Assembly: GCF_002946835.1 (NCBI RefSeq)
Contig: NZ_CP026652.1
Span: 8,246,001-8,310,000, forward strand
DNA from: Streptomyces dengpaensis
Lineage (GTDB): Bacteria; Actinomycetota; Actinomycetes; Streptomycetales; Streptomycetaceae
DNA: 64,000 nt
Reading direction: 5' to 3'
Shown: one piece after another, positions 35,360 to 44,347 of the stretch
How positions within the stretch are numbered: the stretch's first letter is position 1
How the letters are laid out: every line of letters starts with the position of its first letter
The notes under the pieces: generated by a model
Told to the model about the DNA's origin: nothing
The model's database searches: none
Seen by the model: only the letters and a program-made list of their open reading frames with translations
Made by a program: the position numbers and the translations under genes

Positions 35360-35410
35360 TGGAGCGGGTGACGAGAATCGAACTCGCGCTCCCAGCTTGG
35401 GAAGCTCGGG
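35360..35410 (-). other. tRNA-Gly 3' fragment, probable attachment site of an integrated element
   Basis: The minus strand reads GAGCTTCCCAAGC (anticodon arm with CCC) and then GCGAGTTCGATTCTCGTC and ACCCGCTCCA, the 3' half of a tRNA-Gly (anticodon stem, T-arm and 3' acceptor strand). The 5' half expected upstream is absent and replaced by unrelated bases. Such 3' halves are left when a site-specific recombinase integrates at a tRNA gene. No integrase is next to it, so this may be the far end or an old scar. Confidence 0.65.
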
Positions 35411-35606
35411 TTCTTTGGCAACAGTTGCTGCACTGACCTGCGGCGGAGCGGTGTCGGAGCCCGGGGCGCACCCATGGCAAGTCCCCGCTGTTCCCCGTGG
35501 TTCTCCGCACGATCTGGCACGCGTATGGCACGGCATCTCTCGACGACGGCCGAACGCTGACCCTCTGACGGCGGATCAAAAGTGACCCACTTGGTGATCG
35601 CCTGAT
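35411..35606. other. Spacer between att-like site and MarR gene
   Basis: No gene recognised in about 200 bases. Confidence 0.3.
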
Positions 35607-36089
35607 TCAGTCGAGTCTTTTCACCACGGCTTCGACCTGCCTGACCAGAGCGGGCAGGGACCGTCCGTCGAGCTGGTCGACGACCCGCTGGCGGGCACTC
35701 GCCAGATGAACGGGGTAAGCAGCCCGGAGACGTTGCAGCCCCTCCGGGCTCAGCGAGGCCACATGGCCCCGGCCGTCGCCTTCATGGCGCCGCTTGACCA
35801 CCTGCCCCCGAGCTTGAAGCGTCTCCACGATCCGGGTGATCCGACTCGCCGACAGGGCGCAGGCCGCGGCGAGGTCCGTTATCCGCAGCTCCTGGTTCTC
35901 AGCCTCGGAGAGGTTCACGAGGACGATGTAATCGGTGAGCGACAGGCCCGTGGACCGCAGCAGGTCTGCGTCCAGCGAGCGCGGGAGCGCGATCATGACA
36001 CGCATCAGGCGGGTTGTGTGTCGCAGCGACGGATCAGTCCAGAACGAACGCGCTCGTGCGGTGTGTGTTCGCGTCCTGGATGCAGCCAC
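35607..36089 (-). CDS. MarR-family regulator
   Basis: The product is up to 160 residues. The winged helix is clear: LDADLLRSTGLSLTDYIVLV, ITDLAAACALSASRITRIVE, TLQARGQVVKRRHEGDGRGH and VASLSPEGLQRLRAAYP. Start is uncertain: the full frame overlaps the upstream membrane-protein gene by 56 bases, and an ATG at 36005 would give a shorter form lacking part of the N-terminal dimer helix. It is the last gene of a minus-strand group and may regulate it. Effector unknown. Confidence 0.8.
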   Translation of the reverse strand: MAASRTRTHTARARSFWTDPSLRHTTRLMRVMIALPRSLDADLLRSTGLSLTDYIVLVNLSEAENQELRITDLAAACALSASRITRIVETLQARGQVVKRRHEGDGRGHVASLSPEGLQRLRAAYPVHLASARQRVVDQLDGRSLPALVRQVEAVVKRLD

Positions 36090-36927
36090 GCAGACGCATC
36101 ACGTCGTGCGGGGGCAGGGCGGGGCTGACAACGCCGGCGAAGAGGTGGTCGCCGATCCGCTGGAGGCCGGCCTTGTCGTTTTGGGCGGCTGTGGAGCGGC
36201 GGCAGGTCTCCCAGAGGTCGTTGGCGGCGAGCTGAACGACTTCGGAGTCCTGCTCCCCGTGGGTCGCGACTTCGAAGACCAACGTCGTACTCGACGCGTC
36301 GGGCGTGCGCTCGGGGCGGGTCTGGGTCGCGTCCGCGAGTGCGGACCACAGGACCAGGGTGAGGGGCAAACTCGCTGCGGCCACGGTCACGGTGAGTGCT
36401 CTGCGTCCCGGGCGTGCGGGGGCCACGGCGGGGCGCTCCTCCAACGAGACCGCTTCGTGGACCGGCGGTGCTGTCAGGGCGGTCAGGCGTGCGGCCAGGC
36501 GGCGTTCCGCGCCCGGCCCGGCGCTCGCGCCGGCGATCTTCTGGATGACCATCGCGATTGCGGAGAGGACCGCGCCCGCGACCATCAGCACGGGCACGAA
36601 CACGAAGGTGCGTTGCGTGCCGTTCAGCGCATTCGGATCGGTGGAGGCGAGCCAGGCGAAGCGGTTTCGCGTGGGCGTCCTGGTCTGCTCCAGTCGGCTG
36701 CGCACATCCTCCGCGCGGGCCTCGGACTCCTCCAGCCGGCTTTCCAGCCGGGAGAAACGGGTGAGCAGCAGGACGGTGGCGAGGAGGACCTCGACGATGA
36801 CGAGCAGGACCGCGGAGATCAGGGCCCGCTGCCATTCCCATCTGGTCAGGTAGAGCACCGTGTAGTAGCCGGCGTAGGCGGCGGACAGCCCGCCGACGGT
36901 GTAACCGGCAAGTCGGATGGTCGTCAC
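36034..36927 (-). CDS. Hypothetical membrane protein with coiled coil
   Basis: The 297-residue product has predicted membrane helices at about 5-27, 34-58, 108-130 and 170-195, with a charged coiled coil at 58-88 (RFSRLESRLEESEARAED). The last 100 residues are a soluble domain containing DLWETCRR and RLRGCIQDANTH. I do not recognise a family. It overlaps the upstream PEP-utilising enzyme gene by 4 bases, so the two are co-translated and may work together at the membrane. Confidence 0.65.
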   Translation of the reverse strand: MTTIRLAGYTVGGLSAAYAGYYTVLYLTRWEWQRALISAVLLVIVEVLLATVLLLTRFSRLESRLEESEARAEDVRSRLEQTRTPTRNRFAWLASTDPNALNGTQRTFVFVPVLMVAGAVLSAIAMVIQKIAGASAGPGAERRLAARLTALTAPPVHEAVSLEERPAVAPARPGRRALTVTVAAASLPLTLVLWSALADATQTRPERTPDASSTTLVFEVATHGEQDSEVVQLAANDLWETCRRSTAAQNDKAGLQRIGDHLFAGVVSPALPPHDVMRLRGCIQDANTHRTSAFVLD

Positions 36928-39023
36928 GCTGCAGACTCCTGTCGTGCCTGAACGGGGAGGGACGCGGCCCGGGGAAGGTCGCGCACGGTCACAGCGCCCG
37001 TCCGGCCGTCGACGGCCAGGGGCGTGCCGGTGGGGAAGCGCTCGGTCGCTCCCGGTACGCCGACCGCGGTGGGAATGCGGTATTCGCGAGCGAGGAGAGC
37101 CAGGTGGGACAGAGGGCTGCCGGTGTCCGCCACGAGCCCGGCCAGGTCCGGGAGCAGGGGAGCCAGTGCGGGATCCAGGAAGCGGACCACCAGCACCGGG
37201 CGGTCGGGGCGCTCACCCTGGCCGTCCCAGGCTGTGCCGGTGCCGAAGCCGCCGCCCGACCCCTGCCCCGCAGTTCGGGGACCGGACTTGGGCTCGGCCA
37301 CGGGAACGCCGGCCGCCAGACGGAACTCGTCCGGCAGCACACCGGCGTCCGTTCGCGGCACCCGCTCGGCGAAGTCGGCCGGAAGCCCATCGCCCCGTGC
37401 CGCCCGCACGAGTTCCTCCCAGCGCAACAACGCCAGGCGGGGCAGGCCGAGTTCGCAGGCACCCACGCCGAGCCGGCGCGCCAGTTCCCTCACCATCTGG
37501 GCCTGCATCTCCTGCACCCAGCGGATGCGCAGTCGCAGCCCCTCACGCACCGGCAGCGCTCCCACACCCCGCGGCAACGCGGTGCGCCCGATCGGCGCAG
37601 GCAGAGGTGCGCGGTCGGCCAGCGTGGGCGGCAGCAGAGCCAGCAGAACAGGGCGGCGTTCCACCAGTTCCCCCTCCGCCAGTCCCCGGGCGCGGCCCTC
37701 GGCCAGCTCCGCAAGCGCCTCGCCCGCGGCCGTGGCGCCACGTCCCCCGTCGAGCAGCGCACCGGCGAGCGACTCCTGGGCGTGCAGCGCCGACAGCACC
37801 TTGCGGCCCCAGCCGACCGCGTCCAGCAACTGCCCGCCGAGCATCTCCCGAGTCGGCGGGAAGTCGGCCAGAGCGCGATCCACATCCGCCATCAGGTCGA
37901 CGGCCAGCAGCGGCAGAGCCGTGCGCAGCCTGCCCACGCGCCATGCCGCCGCAGCGCGGCGTGCCCCCGGCGCGGGATTGAGGCGCTCGAGGAACGGATG
38001 GCGGGAGGGTGCCGCACCCAACAGCCGCAGATCGGCCACGGCACGACCCTGCACGGTGGTCACCACCGGCACCTTGCGCAGCCGGCGTCGGGATGCCGCT
38101 CCGGCGACGTCAAGGGCCACGGTCAGCCCGTGGGACATCGGCGCCACCCACAGATCCTCCTCCAGCGGCTGGAGAACGGAAGGGAGGGTTTCGGCGACTG
38201 GGCCGGGGCCCAGCAGGCGGGCGCCGCGCGGCGGGCGCGTGGCCATGGCCGTGATCGGCCGAGCCTGGAAAAGCCACAGCCGCTCCTCGGCGTCGAAGCC
38301 GAACTCCATGTCCTGCGGGCTGCCGAAGACCTGCTCGGTCTTTCTGGCCAGCGCCACCAGACGTGCGGTCCGCCGATGCGGGAGCAGCCGGTCGTCGTGG
38401 GCTTCGGCCGGTTCGGCCCGCACGAGCCGGCCACGCCTGGTCAGCTGGTAACGCACTCCTTGAGTGCTGCCGTCGACCAGTTGGTCCGGGCCGCCGCGTA
38501 CCGCGCTGACCAGGATGCGGTCGGTACGGCCCTCGACCGGGTCGGCGCCGAACATCACGCCTCCTACGGCCGACGTGAGCATGGGCTGGACCAGCACGGC
38601 CATCCCGTCGCCCGGCAGGGCATTCGGGGACTGCCGCACGGGCCGCACCCGCCGGGCGGAACCGAGGACGGTGCGTACCCCCGTGGTGAACTGCTCCCAG
38701 CCCCGCGCGTCCAGGACCGACTCGAAGCGCCCCGCCATCGACGAGTACTCGGTGTCCTCGTACACGGAGGAGGAGCGCACGACGACCGCACGCGCGGAAC
38801 CGTGTGCGCCGGCCAGTGCCTGCCAGGCGCAGCGCACCGCTTTCTGTCCGGTGGGGGCCTCGGGCGCCCGCTCCGCGGGCACCAGTACGAAGCCGGGCAG
38901 CACGGGCAGCCCCGCCACGGCGGCGCGGGCCAGGTGCGCGGCCTTGGCGCCGGTGAGGTTGGGGTCCTGGGCCTCCGGGGCGTCCAGCGGTATGACCGCC
39001 AGTTCGAGATCGTCGATTGACAT
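36924..39023 (-). CDS. PEP-synthase-like / rifampin-phosphotransferase-like enzyme
   Basis: The 699-residue product has an N-terminal PEP/pyruvate-binding ATP-grasp domain (AAHLARAAVAGLPVLPGFVL, RAVVVRSSSVYEDTEYSSMA, VLVQPMLTSAVGGVMFGADP, DMEFGFDAEERLWLFQARPI), a helical middle region (270-560) of unknown specificity, and a C-terminal swivelling phosphohistidine domain with GSPLSHLALLAREYRIPTAV, in which H640 is the phosphoacceptor. The three-part plan equals rifampin phosphotransferases and other ATP-to-substrate phosphotransferases, but it is shorter than their usual 860 residues. Substrate is unknown; the membrane-protein neighbours suggest a lipid or cell-surface role as one possibility. 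Confidence 0.78.
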   Translation of the reverse strand: MSIDDLELAVIPLDAPEAQDPNLTGAKAAHLARAAVAGLPVLPGFVLVPAERAPEAPTGQKAVRCAWQALAGAHGSARAVVVRSSSVYEDTEYSSMAGRFESVLDARGWEQFTTGVRTVLGSARRVRPVRQSPNALPGDGMAVLVQPMLTSAVGGVMFGADPVEGRTDRILVSAVRGGPDQLVDGSTQGVRYQLTRRGRLVRAEPAEAHDDRLLPHRRTARLVALARKTEQVFGSPQDMEFGFDAEERLWLFQARPITAMATRPPRGARLLGPGPVAETLPSVLQPLEEDLWVAPMSHGLTVALDVAGAASRRRLRKVPVVTTVQGRAVADLRLLGAAPSRHPFLERLNPAPGARRAAAAWRVGRLRTALPLLAVDLMADVDRALADFPPTREMLGGQLLDAVGWGRKVLSALHAQESLAGALLDGGRGATAAGEALAELAEGRARGLAEGELVERRPVLLALLPPTLADRAPLPAPIGRTALPRGVGALPVREGLRLRIRWVQEMQAQMVRELARRLGVGACELGLPRLALLRWEELVRAARGDGLPADFAERVPRTDAGVLPDEFRLAAGVPVAEPKSGPRTAGQGSGGGFGTGTAWDGQGERPDRPVLVVRFLDPALAPLLPDLAGLVADTGSPLSHLALLAREYRIPTAVGVPGATERFPTGTPLAVDGRTGAVTVRDLPRAASLPVQARQESAA

Positions 39024-39029
39024 GGCTTA

Positions 39030-39722
39030 CTACTCCTGTGAATGCGTGAAAGCGTGTACCGGCCCTGGATCGGAGGCCCCCTTGGCCTCGCCGTACGCCA
39101 CGACCCTGGACGGGGTCGGCGTGACGCGGCGGCGTCTGCGGAGCCTTTCGACGCCGTAGGCCGCCACGGTCGCGGTGGCGAGCACGGCGATGCCGATCGG
39201 CCCGGCCGAGTGCAGGAAGTCGACGGCGGCCGCCCCGGCGAAGTAGCCGAGCAGCACAGTGCCGATGCCCCAGACCAGTGACGCGGCGGCGGTGCTGTAG
39301 ACGAAGAAGCGGCGGTACGGCATGCCCGACGCGCCGGCGGCGTAGGGAAGGAAGGTCCGCACGAAACCGATGAACCGGCCGGTGAACACCGCCGCGCCAC
39401 CGTGACGTACCAGGAAGGCCTGTGCCCGTCCGTGCAGGTGATGGCGGTCGGCCCGGCGTGAGCGCCGTCTGCCGGGATGACGCGCGCACCGACGGCCCAG
39501 CGCATAGCCGAGGTTGTCGCCGGTGATTCCTCCGGTCACGACGGCGGCGGCCAGGATCAGGACGTTGAGGTCGCCTCGGCCCGCGATGGCGGAGGCGAGG
39601 AGGATGACGGTCTCCCCGGGGACCAGCAGCCCGATGAAGTCGCTGGTCCCACTGGCTGACGCGGCGAACACGACGGCGTAGGACCACCATCCGGCCGCCG
39701 CGATGAAACCATCGATGTGCAA
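39030..39722 (-). CDS. DedA/VTT-family membrane protein
   Basis: The 230-residue product has the DedA pattern: FIGLLVPGETVILLASAIAG, TGGITGDNLGYALGRRC, GGAAVFTGRFIGFVRTFLPY and AAGASGMPYRRFFVYS. These are the conserved re-entrant loops with acidic and basic residues of this lipid-scramblase-like superfamily. It lies 6 bp before the PEP-synthase-like gene in the same direction, so it is likely in the operon. Confidence 0.9.
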   Translation of the reverse strand: MHIDGFIAAAGWWSYAVVFAASASGTSDFIGLLVPGETVILLASAIAGRGDLNVLILAAAVVTGGITGDNLGYALGRRCARHPGRRRSRRADRHHLHGRAQAFLVRHGGAAVFTGRFIGFVRTFLPYAAGASGMPYRRFFVYSTAAASLVWGIGTVLLGYFAGAAAVDFLHSAGPIGIAVLATATVAAYGVERLRRRRRVTPTPSRVVAYGEAKGASDPGPVHAFTHSQE

Positions 39723-39727
39723 GGTCG

Positions 39728-40423
39728 TCAGCCCGTCTTCCGCAGCGGTACGGAGACGGTGGCCGGCCGTTGCCGCGTCGCCCCGTCACGAGGCCGGAAC
39801 GGCACGACCCGGCCTTCGGGGTCCCAGGCGTCCGCAGTCCCGCGACCACGTGTCCGGGGCCGCTGGATGCGTCCTGCGACGTACCACGCAACGAGGGGCA
39901 CACCCGCGGCCCATGCCGCGCCGTGCATCTGGTGGTCGGCGGTCAGCACGGACGTCGCGACCGCGGACAGAGCGACCACCATCACGGCGATGCGCGCCCG
40001 CACGACCGAGAGGCCGGCGGCCAATGCCAGCCCCATCACCAGGTACCAACCCGCGAGGGCCCCGGGCAGCGCCACATAGTCACGGACTACAGACCCCTCG
40101 GGCGTCGGCAGCCCGGGCACGGACAGGGATTTGCCGACGACGAGGCCGGCCGTGATGCACAGCAGCAACGCGATGGCCGCGCGTGCGTAGGCCGCGGGAT
40201 GCCGGTGGGCCAGCCAGAGCAGGGTCAGTGCCATCAGGGCCAAGGGGGCGATGGCGTGGATCTGTGAGACGGCGTGCGCCAACTCCAGCAGGCCGAGTTG
40301 GTTTCGGTCGCCGGGGAAGAGCGCGATGAGGGCCGCGTAAAGGAGGGCGAGCGCCGCCGCTCCCGTGCCTGCGTGGCGCAACGTCCGCTTCACGGCGACC
40401 GACCGCGTCAAGGGGGCACGCAT
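39728..40423 (-). CDS. Hypothetical polytopic membrane protein
   Basis: ATG at 40423 is used; an in-frame TTG at 40435 is possible. The roughly 231-residue product has about six hydrophobic segments (GAAALALLYAALIALF, IAPLALMALTLLWLA, AIALLLCITAGLVVG, LAGWYLVMGLALAAGLSVV, VMVVALSAVATSVL and GVPLVAWYVAG) and a basic soluble tail. Family not recognised. It is the first gene of the minus-strand membrane operon and ends 5 bp before the DedA gene. Confidence 0.65.
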   Translation of the reverse strand: MRAPLTRSVAVKRTLRHAGTGAAALALLYAALIALFPGDRNQLGLLELAHAVSQIHAIAPLALMALTLLWLAHRHPAAYARAAIALLLCITAGLVVGKSLSVPGLPTPEGSVVRDYVALPGALAGWYLVMGLALAAGLSVVRARIAVMVVALSAVATSVLTADHQMHGAAWAAGVPLVAWYVAGRIQRPRTRGRGTADAWDPEGRVVPFRPRDGATRQRPATVSVPLRKTG

Positions 40424-40852
40424 GGTGGACTTCAACGGATCCGCCCGAACTCAACAGCGGCGCGGTGGTTGCCGGTTCGGATGCGATCGGCGCATGGGGT
40501 GAGCCCGATTCCCTGTGAGCGATTTGCCTGGCCGGTCGAGTGGCGCGATGCGAGCGCGGTGTCCGTCGCGGTCGCAGTGTCAGTTTCCATGGTGAAAACC
40601 TTGGCTAGTGGGTGTAGTTGATACTTCAACCACATGGATAAAAAAAGTGCTACGTTAAGCAACTATTCAGTTTTGATCGTCTTCGCGTAGATGGTCCGGC
40701 CGGCAGTGACCAGCGCCGCTGCCTGGTCGTGGACGCACTGACGGACGGCGCAACTGCATTGACGCAGCCGTGACGAGGCCGCACTGGCGCCGCGTTCCTC
40801 GGGAACGGGCAGCAACCGCGGCGAGGGCACATGCGGAGAGGGTGCGCAGCGC
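40424..40852. promoter_or_regulatory. Promoter region of the membrane operon with a dyad
   Basis: This 430-base stretch includes GTTGATACTTCAAC at 40617-40630 (5-bp arms, 4-bp centre) within an unusually AT-rich patch (40600-40680), which suits a promoter and MarR-type operator. No gene is convincing in the rest. Confidence 0.4.
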
Positions 40853-41260
40853 TCAAGTCGCAACGTTCCGCGGGGCGGCGGCGAGCTGCTTGAGATCCAG
40901 GCCGGACAGACGGTCGAGGAAGTGGCGGCGCATGGCAGCCAGATCCGTCGGCCAGGCTTCCTCCAGGCGGGGGAGGCCTGCTCGGTGAGGACGGCGTACC
41001 GGCTGCGGCCATCCTGGTAGCACCGCACCCGATTGACGAACCCCTGGCTCGCCGGCCGGTGCACGAGACGAGTCATGCCGCTGGGCGACATCTCGCAGGT
41101 GACGGCGAGATCGCCCATGCGCGGCTGACAGCCCGATCCCGGACAGGTGCATCAAGACCAGGTACTCCATTGCGGGCAGCCGCATCTCTTTGCACCAGAC
41201 CTTCGCGCGGACCTCCGGCCCCTGCGCTCGCCGCCGTTCCGGCGCCGCGGTGACCTGCCG
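40853..41260 (-). pseudogene. MarR-family regulator broken by frameshifts
   Basis: Three frames in order give MRLPAMEYLVLMHLSGI, then DLAVTCEMSPSGMTRLVHRP and NRVRCYQDGRSRYAVLTEQ, then GLPRLEEAWPTDLAAMRRHF and LDRLSGLDLKQLAA (stop at 40853). Together they form a full MarR protein: dimer helix, recognition helix, wing and C-terminal dimer helices. At least two single-base frame changes interrupt it. It sits across from the AT-rich dyad at 40617, so it may once have controlled the membrane operon. Confidence 0.7.
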
Positions 41261-41338
41261 CCCGCATCCGGCGACGAAGTCCCAGCCCGCCGCCGGGCGG
41301 GCCCGAGTGGTGTGCCCGGCGACGGTCGTCGCGTCAGG

Positions 41339-41686
41339 TCACTGGGCGCCGTTGTTCACGGCCTGGTCGAAGAACTTCATGGCCATGAAGCCGTGGGCGT
41401 AGCCGCCGCCCGCGCGCAGCGCGGCGGCGATCATGACGGTCTCTGCCAGTTCCTGCTGGGTGGCGCCGGCGGAGTGCGCGGCTTTGGTGTGGGCCTCGAT
41501 GCAGTACGCGCACTGGGTGGTCAGTGCCACGGCCACGGCCATGAGTTCGGTGTACTTGGGCGAGATGGTCTTGTCGCTGCCGCGCAGGACCTGGTTGTCC
41601 CAGGCCATGAACGCCTTGAAGGCCTCGGGGGCGCCGGCGCGGATGTGCTTGGCGTACTGGTGGTCGGTGTGCTCGTGGTAGGCCAC
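41339..41686 (-). CDS. AhpD-like carboxymuconolactone-decarboxylase-family protein
   Basis: The 115-residue product has the active CxxC motif with following histidine, TTQCAYCIEAHTKAA (C59, C62, H66), as in alkylhydroperoxidase AhpD-type proteins, and the trimer/hexamer-forming helical pattern DKTISPKYTELMAVAVALT. It probably reduces peroxides or related oxidants with a thiol partner. It follows the SDR gene on the same strand after 103 bp, so they may be cotranscribed. Confidence 0.9.
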   Translation of the reverse strand: MAYHEHTDHQYAKHIRAGAPEAFKAFMAWDNQVLRGSDKTISPKYTELMAVAVALTTQCAYCIEAHTKAAHSAGATQQELAETVMIAAALRAGGGYAHGFMAMKFFDQAVNNGAQ

Positions 41687-41789
41687 GGTGTGCTCCTGTG
41701 CGGTCGGCCGAGGGGTGCGGGACGCGGTGGCGTCCCGCGGCCGGTTGGGTATGTGCGGAAAAGCGAAAAGAAGGGGGAGTGGGGGCCGG

Positions 41790-42578
41790 TCAGTAGTGGT
41801 TGCGTCCGGCCCGGACGCCGCCGTCGACGTCCCAGGTGGCGCCGGTGATCCAGTCGGCCTGGTCGGACAGGAGGAAGGCGACGGTGGGAGCGATGTCGTC
41901 GGGGGTTCCGACGCGGCCGAGGGGGTGGAATGTGTTGAACGCGTCGAGCGCGGAGTCGATGTCGTCCTTGGGGATGAACGCCTCGTAGATCGGGGTGCGG
42001 ACCACGGCAGGGGCCACGGTGTTGACGCGGATGCCGTGCGGGGCGAGTTCCAGGGCCAGGTGCTGGGTGAGGGAGTGCAGGCCGGCCTTGGCCACGGAGT
42101 ACGCCGAGGACGGGGTGGCGGCCATGGCCTGGTGCGCCAGCATGCCTCCGATGTTGACGACGGCTCCCTTGGTGCCGCGGGCGATGATGTTGCCGGCGAT
42201 GGTCTGGGTCAGGAGGAAGAAGGCCCGGGTGATGGCCTGGTAGCGGTCGTAGTCCTGTGGGGTGTGCTCCAGGAAGGACTTGGGCTCGAAGACGCCGGCG
42301 GCGTTGACGAGGAGGGTGGCGTCGGCGTGCTGTTCGGTGAGGGTGTCGCGCAGGCGGTCCACGGCGGCGCGGTCGAACAGGTCGGCGGCCAGCCCGACGG
42401 CTTTCCCGGACGGGGCCAGGTCGGCCACCGCCTGTGCGGTGCTGTTCTCGGACCGGCCGGTGACGACGGCGCTGCCGCCGCCCTCGAGGACACGGCGGGC
42501 GACGGCCAGTCCCATACCGCTGGTGCCGCCGATGACGACGACCTTCTGCCCGGTGAAGTCGAGAGTGTTGCTGGACAT
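41790..42578 (-). CDS. Short-chain dehydrogenase/reductase
   Basis: The 262-residue product has the nucleotide-binding GGTSGMG (17-23), NAAG in [11 protein letters not shown] and the catalytic YSVAK (Y160, K164), ending in a typical substrate loop ([20 protein letters not shown]). The region that normally carries the catalytic serine reads [11 protein letters not shown], with Gly at the expected Ser site. That may weaken activity or shift it to another role. It is divergent from a decayed LysR gene, a common regulator-target layout. Confidence 0.87.
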   Translation of the reverse strand: MSSNTLDFTGQKVVVIGGTSGMGLAVARRVLEGGGSAVVTGRSENSTAQAVADLAPSGKAVGLAADLFDRAAVDRLRDTLTEQHADATLLVNAAGVFEPKSFLEHTPQDYDRYQAITRAFFLLTQTIAGNIIARGTKGAVVNIGGMLAHQAMAATPSSAYSVAKAGLHSLTQHLALELAPHGIRVNTVAPAVVRTPIYEAFIPKDDIDSALDAFNTFHPLGRVGTPDDIAPTVAFLLSDQADWITGATWDVDGGVRAGRNHY

Positions 42579-42875
42579 GGTGCTCTCCTGGGGTCTTTAC
42601 GGGTTGGCGGCCGGGCACGGGTCGCTGCCGGCGCGGTTGCGCACGTGGCGGGAAACCGTGGCGTTGCGTCACACCTCTTACGGTGCGACGAACGGAAGCA
42701 ATAGGTCCATTTAGTCGAGATGTGTCCACCATGAAGAATGACTGATTCATTCTGACCTGGACCGGTGTGGCCGAGAGCCGGGGAACGCCTTAGACCGTAG
42801 ATTGCACCGAGCCGCTCCGGTAGGGGATCAGGAGTCATGCCGGTATAACGGGTGGCTATGGCCGGGAGGGGAGCC
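42579..42875. other. Divergent promoter region between SDR and broken LysR
   Basis: About 300 bases, locally AT-richer near 42700. No palindrome stood out. Confidence 0.3.
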
Positions 42876-43610
42876 GTGAACATCGAAGCGTTGCGCTATG
42901 CCCAGGCCGTCTCCCGGACGCAGTCCTTCAGCGCCGCCGCACGGGCTTAAGGGTGACGCAGCCCGCCCTGTCGAACGGCGTTGCGCGGCTGGAGGGGGAG
43001 CTCGGCGACTTGGTCGCCCGGGCCTTCGATGCCGCCCGTACCCTGGAGCGTCCACGCGGACTTGTCCTGCGGGAGGCGGACTTCGACCCCCTGCGTCGCG
43101 ACCTGGAGGCGGGCCGGTTGGCCATCTGCTCGTGCCCGCCGTGCCCGCCTTCCGCCACCGTGTTATCGCCCGTGAACTGGTGGTCGTGATCGACCCTGCG
43201 GCCACGATCGACGGCCCGGTCGAGCTTGAGGCCGCGGCCGGCGCCGTCTACATCCTCGGGCCGCCCACCTGCGGACTGACCACCTTCACCACCGAGTTCT
43301 TCCGCAGCCACGACGTGGCGCTGCGCACGTACTTGGGCGAGGCCGCCAGCTTCCGGGCGGTGGACGAGTGGGCGGCGATGGGCCTGGGAGCGGCGCTTCT
43401 GCCTCGTTCCAAGGTCACGCGCCAGCATGCCAGTTGCCGCCCTCTGCTTCAGGCGAGCACACCCGTCGAGATCGCCTATGAGGCCGTCTGGGACTGTGAC
43501 ACGCCCCCGGAGCCGACCTGGAGGAATTCGTCACCGCGCTCACGGGGGCCGGGGAGGTCCTTCCGGCCGCGCCCGGCACGGCGCCAAGGGGCGAGCAATG
43601 AGCGGAGGTT
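42876..43610 (+). pseudogene. LysR-family regulator, broken by stop, frameshifts and deletion
   Basis: GTG at 42876 (GGGAGGGGAG upstream) starts MNIEALRYAQAVSRTQSFSA then AAARA and an immediate TAA. The next frame continues VTQPALSNGVARLEGELGD, which lacks the usual LFDR region and jumps to AFDAARTLERPRGL. A third frame carries part of the effector domain: FRHRVIARELVVVIDPAA, FTTEFFRSHDVALRTYLG and AVDEWAAMGLGAALLP. It is clearly a dead LysR gene opposite the SDR gene it probably once controlled. Confidence 0.75.
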
Positions 43611-43744
43611 ATGGCTGCACGGTGCCGCTGCCGCCCACGGCGCCCGGGGCGGACACCGTTGCGGCGGTGCCCTGCAGTCGGGCGGGGCCAGCGGGCATCG
43701 CACGGGCCTGGGCGGCAGAGGGACGGTGCCCAGCGGGAGGAGCC

Positions 43745-43870
43745 TTACGGGGCGCGGCCGTTGCGCCACCGCTTCCCCGTCAGGGTGTTGATCGACGATC
43801 CGGCCCGCCTCCGCGTTGCTCATGCCCAGCTGCATGAGCTTGAGTGCCTGGCGCAGTGTCACCGGCCAGG
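43745..43870 (-). pseudogene. IS30-like transposase N-terminal remnant
   Basis: One frame reads TLRQALKLMQLGMSNAEAGR; a shifted frame continues INTLTGKRWRNGRAP and stops at 43745. Joined, these match the N-terminal helix-turn-helix of IS30-type transposases (pattern QGVSNTEAxRIVGINRRTGK, then RWRNGR). Only about 40 residues survive. It abuts the VOC gene's 3' end. Confidence 0.55.
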
Positions 43871-44347
43871 CTGGCGCTCCGTGATCTCCTGAAGTACCCA
43901 GCCGTTGCCGTCCGGGTCGCTGAAGGTGGCGTAGGAGGCATAAGAGGTGCGGTCGGGGTGTGGGCCGGGAATCCGCTCCTGGCCTGCGCCGTGGTGGACG
44001 GCGTCGCCGGCCTCGTGGCCGTGGTGGAGAAGCCCCCCCGCGTCGTGGAACACCTCGCTCACCTTGATGCCGCGGCCGACGAGCTCCGCGCGGGCCTGCC
44101 CGACGTCCGAGACGATGAGGTACAGGCCCTGGGTCGAGCCGGGGGCCGCGGAGAGCATTCCCTTGCCGAAGATGATCGAGCACCCGGAGCCGGGCGGCGT
44201 GAAGTGCACCAGCCGGTATTCGTCACTGAACGTGTTGTCGACGTCCAGGCGGAATCCCACCGCCTCGTAGAAGCTCTTGGCCCGATCGACGTCGGAGACG
44301 GGCAGCACGATGACTTCGAGCTTCAGATCCATCTTTTTCACCTTCAT
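43859..44347 (-). CDS. VOC (glyoxalase/bleomycin-resistance fold) protein
   Basis: The 162-residue product begins MKVKKMDLKLEVIVLPVSDV; the ATG six codons in may be the true start. It has the paired beta-alpha-beta VOC pattern: DRAKSFYEAVGFRLDVD, RLVHFTPPGSGCSIIFG, GLYLIVSDVGQARAELVGRG and YATFSDPDGNGWVLQEI. Usual length is 120-160. Its C-terminus touches the IS30 remnant but looks complete. Metal ligands and substrate cannot be fixed. Confidence 0.87.
   Translation of the reverse strand: MKVKKMDLKLEVIVLPVSDVDRAKSFYEAVGFRLDVDNTFSDEYRLVHFTPPGSGCSIIFGKGMLSAAPGSTQGLYLIVSDVGQARAELVGRGIKVSEVFHDAGGLLHHGHEAGDAVHHGAGQERIPGPHPDRTSYASYATFSDPDGNGWVLQEITERQPGR

Noticed and set aside
37104..39020. 638-codon plus-strand open frame
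   Set aside because: Antisense shadow of the PEP-synthase-like gene; repetitive Arg/Gly/His/Gln composition.
36924..39023. Assignment as a rifampin-resistance enzyme
   Set aside because: Domain plan fits, but length differs, the middle domain is unassigned and no rifampin-associated promoter element was seen.
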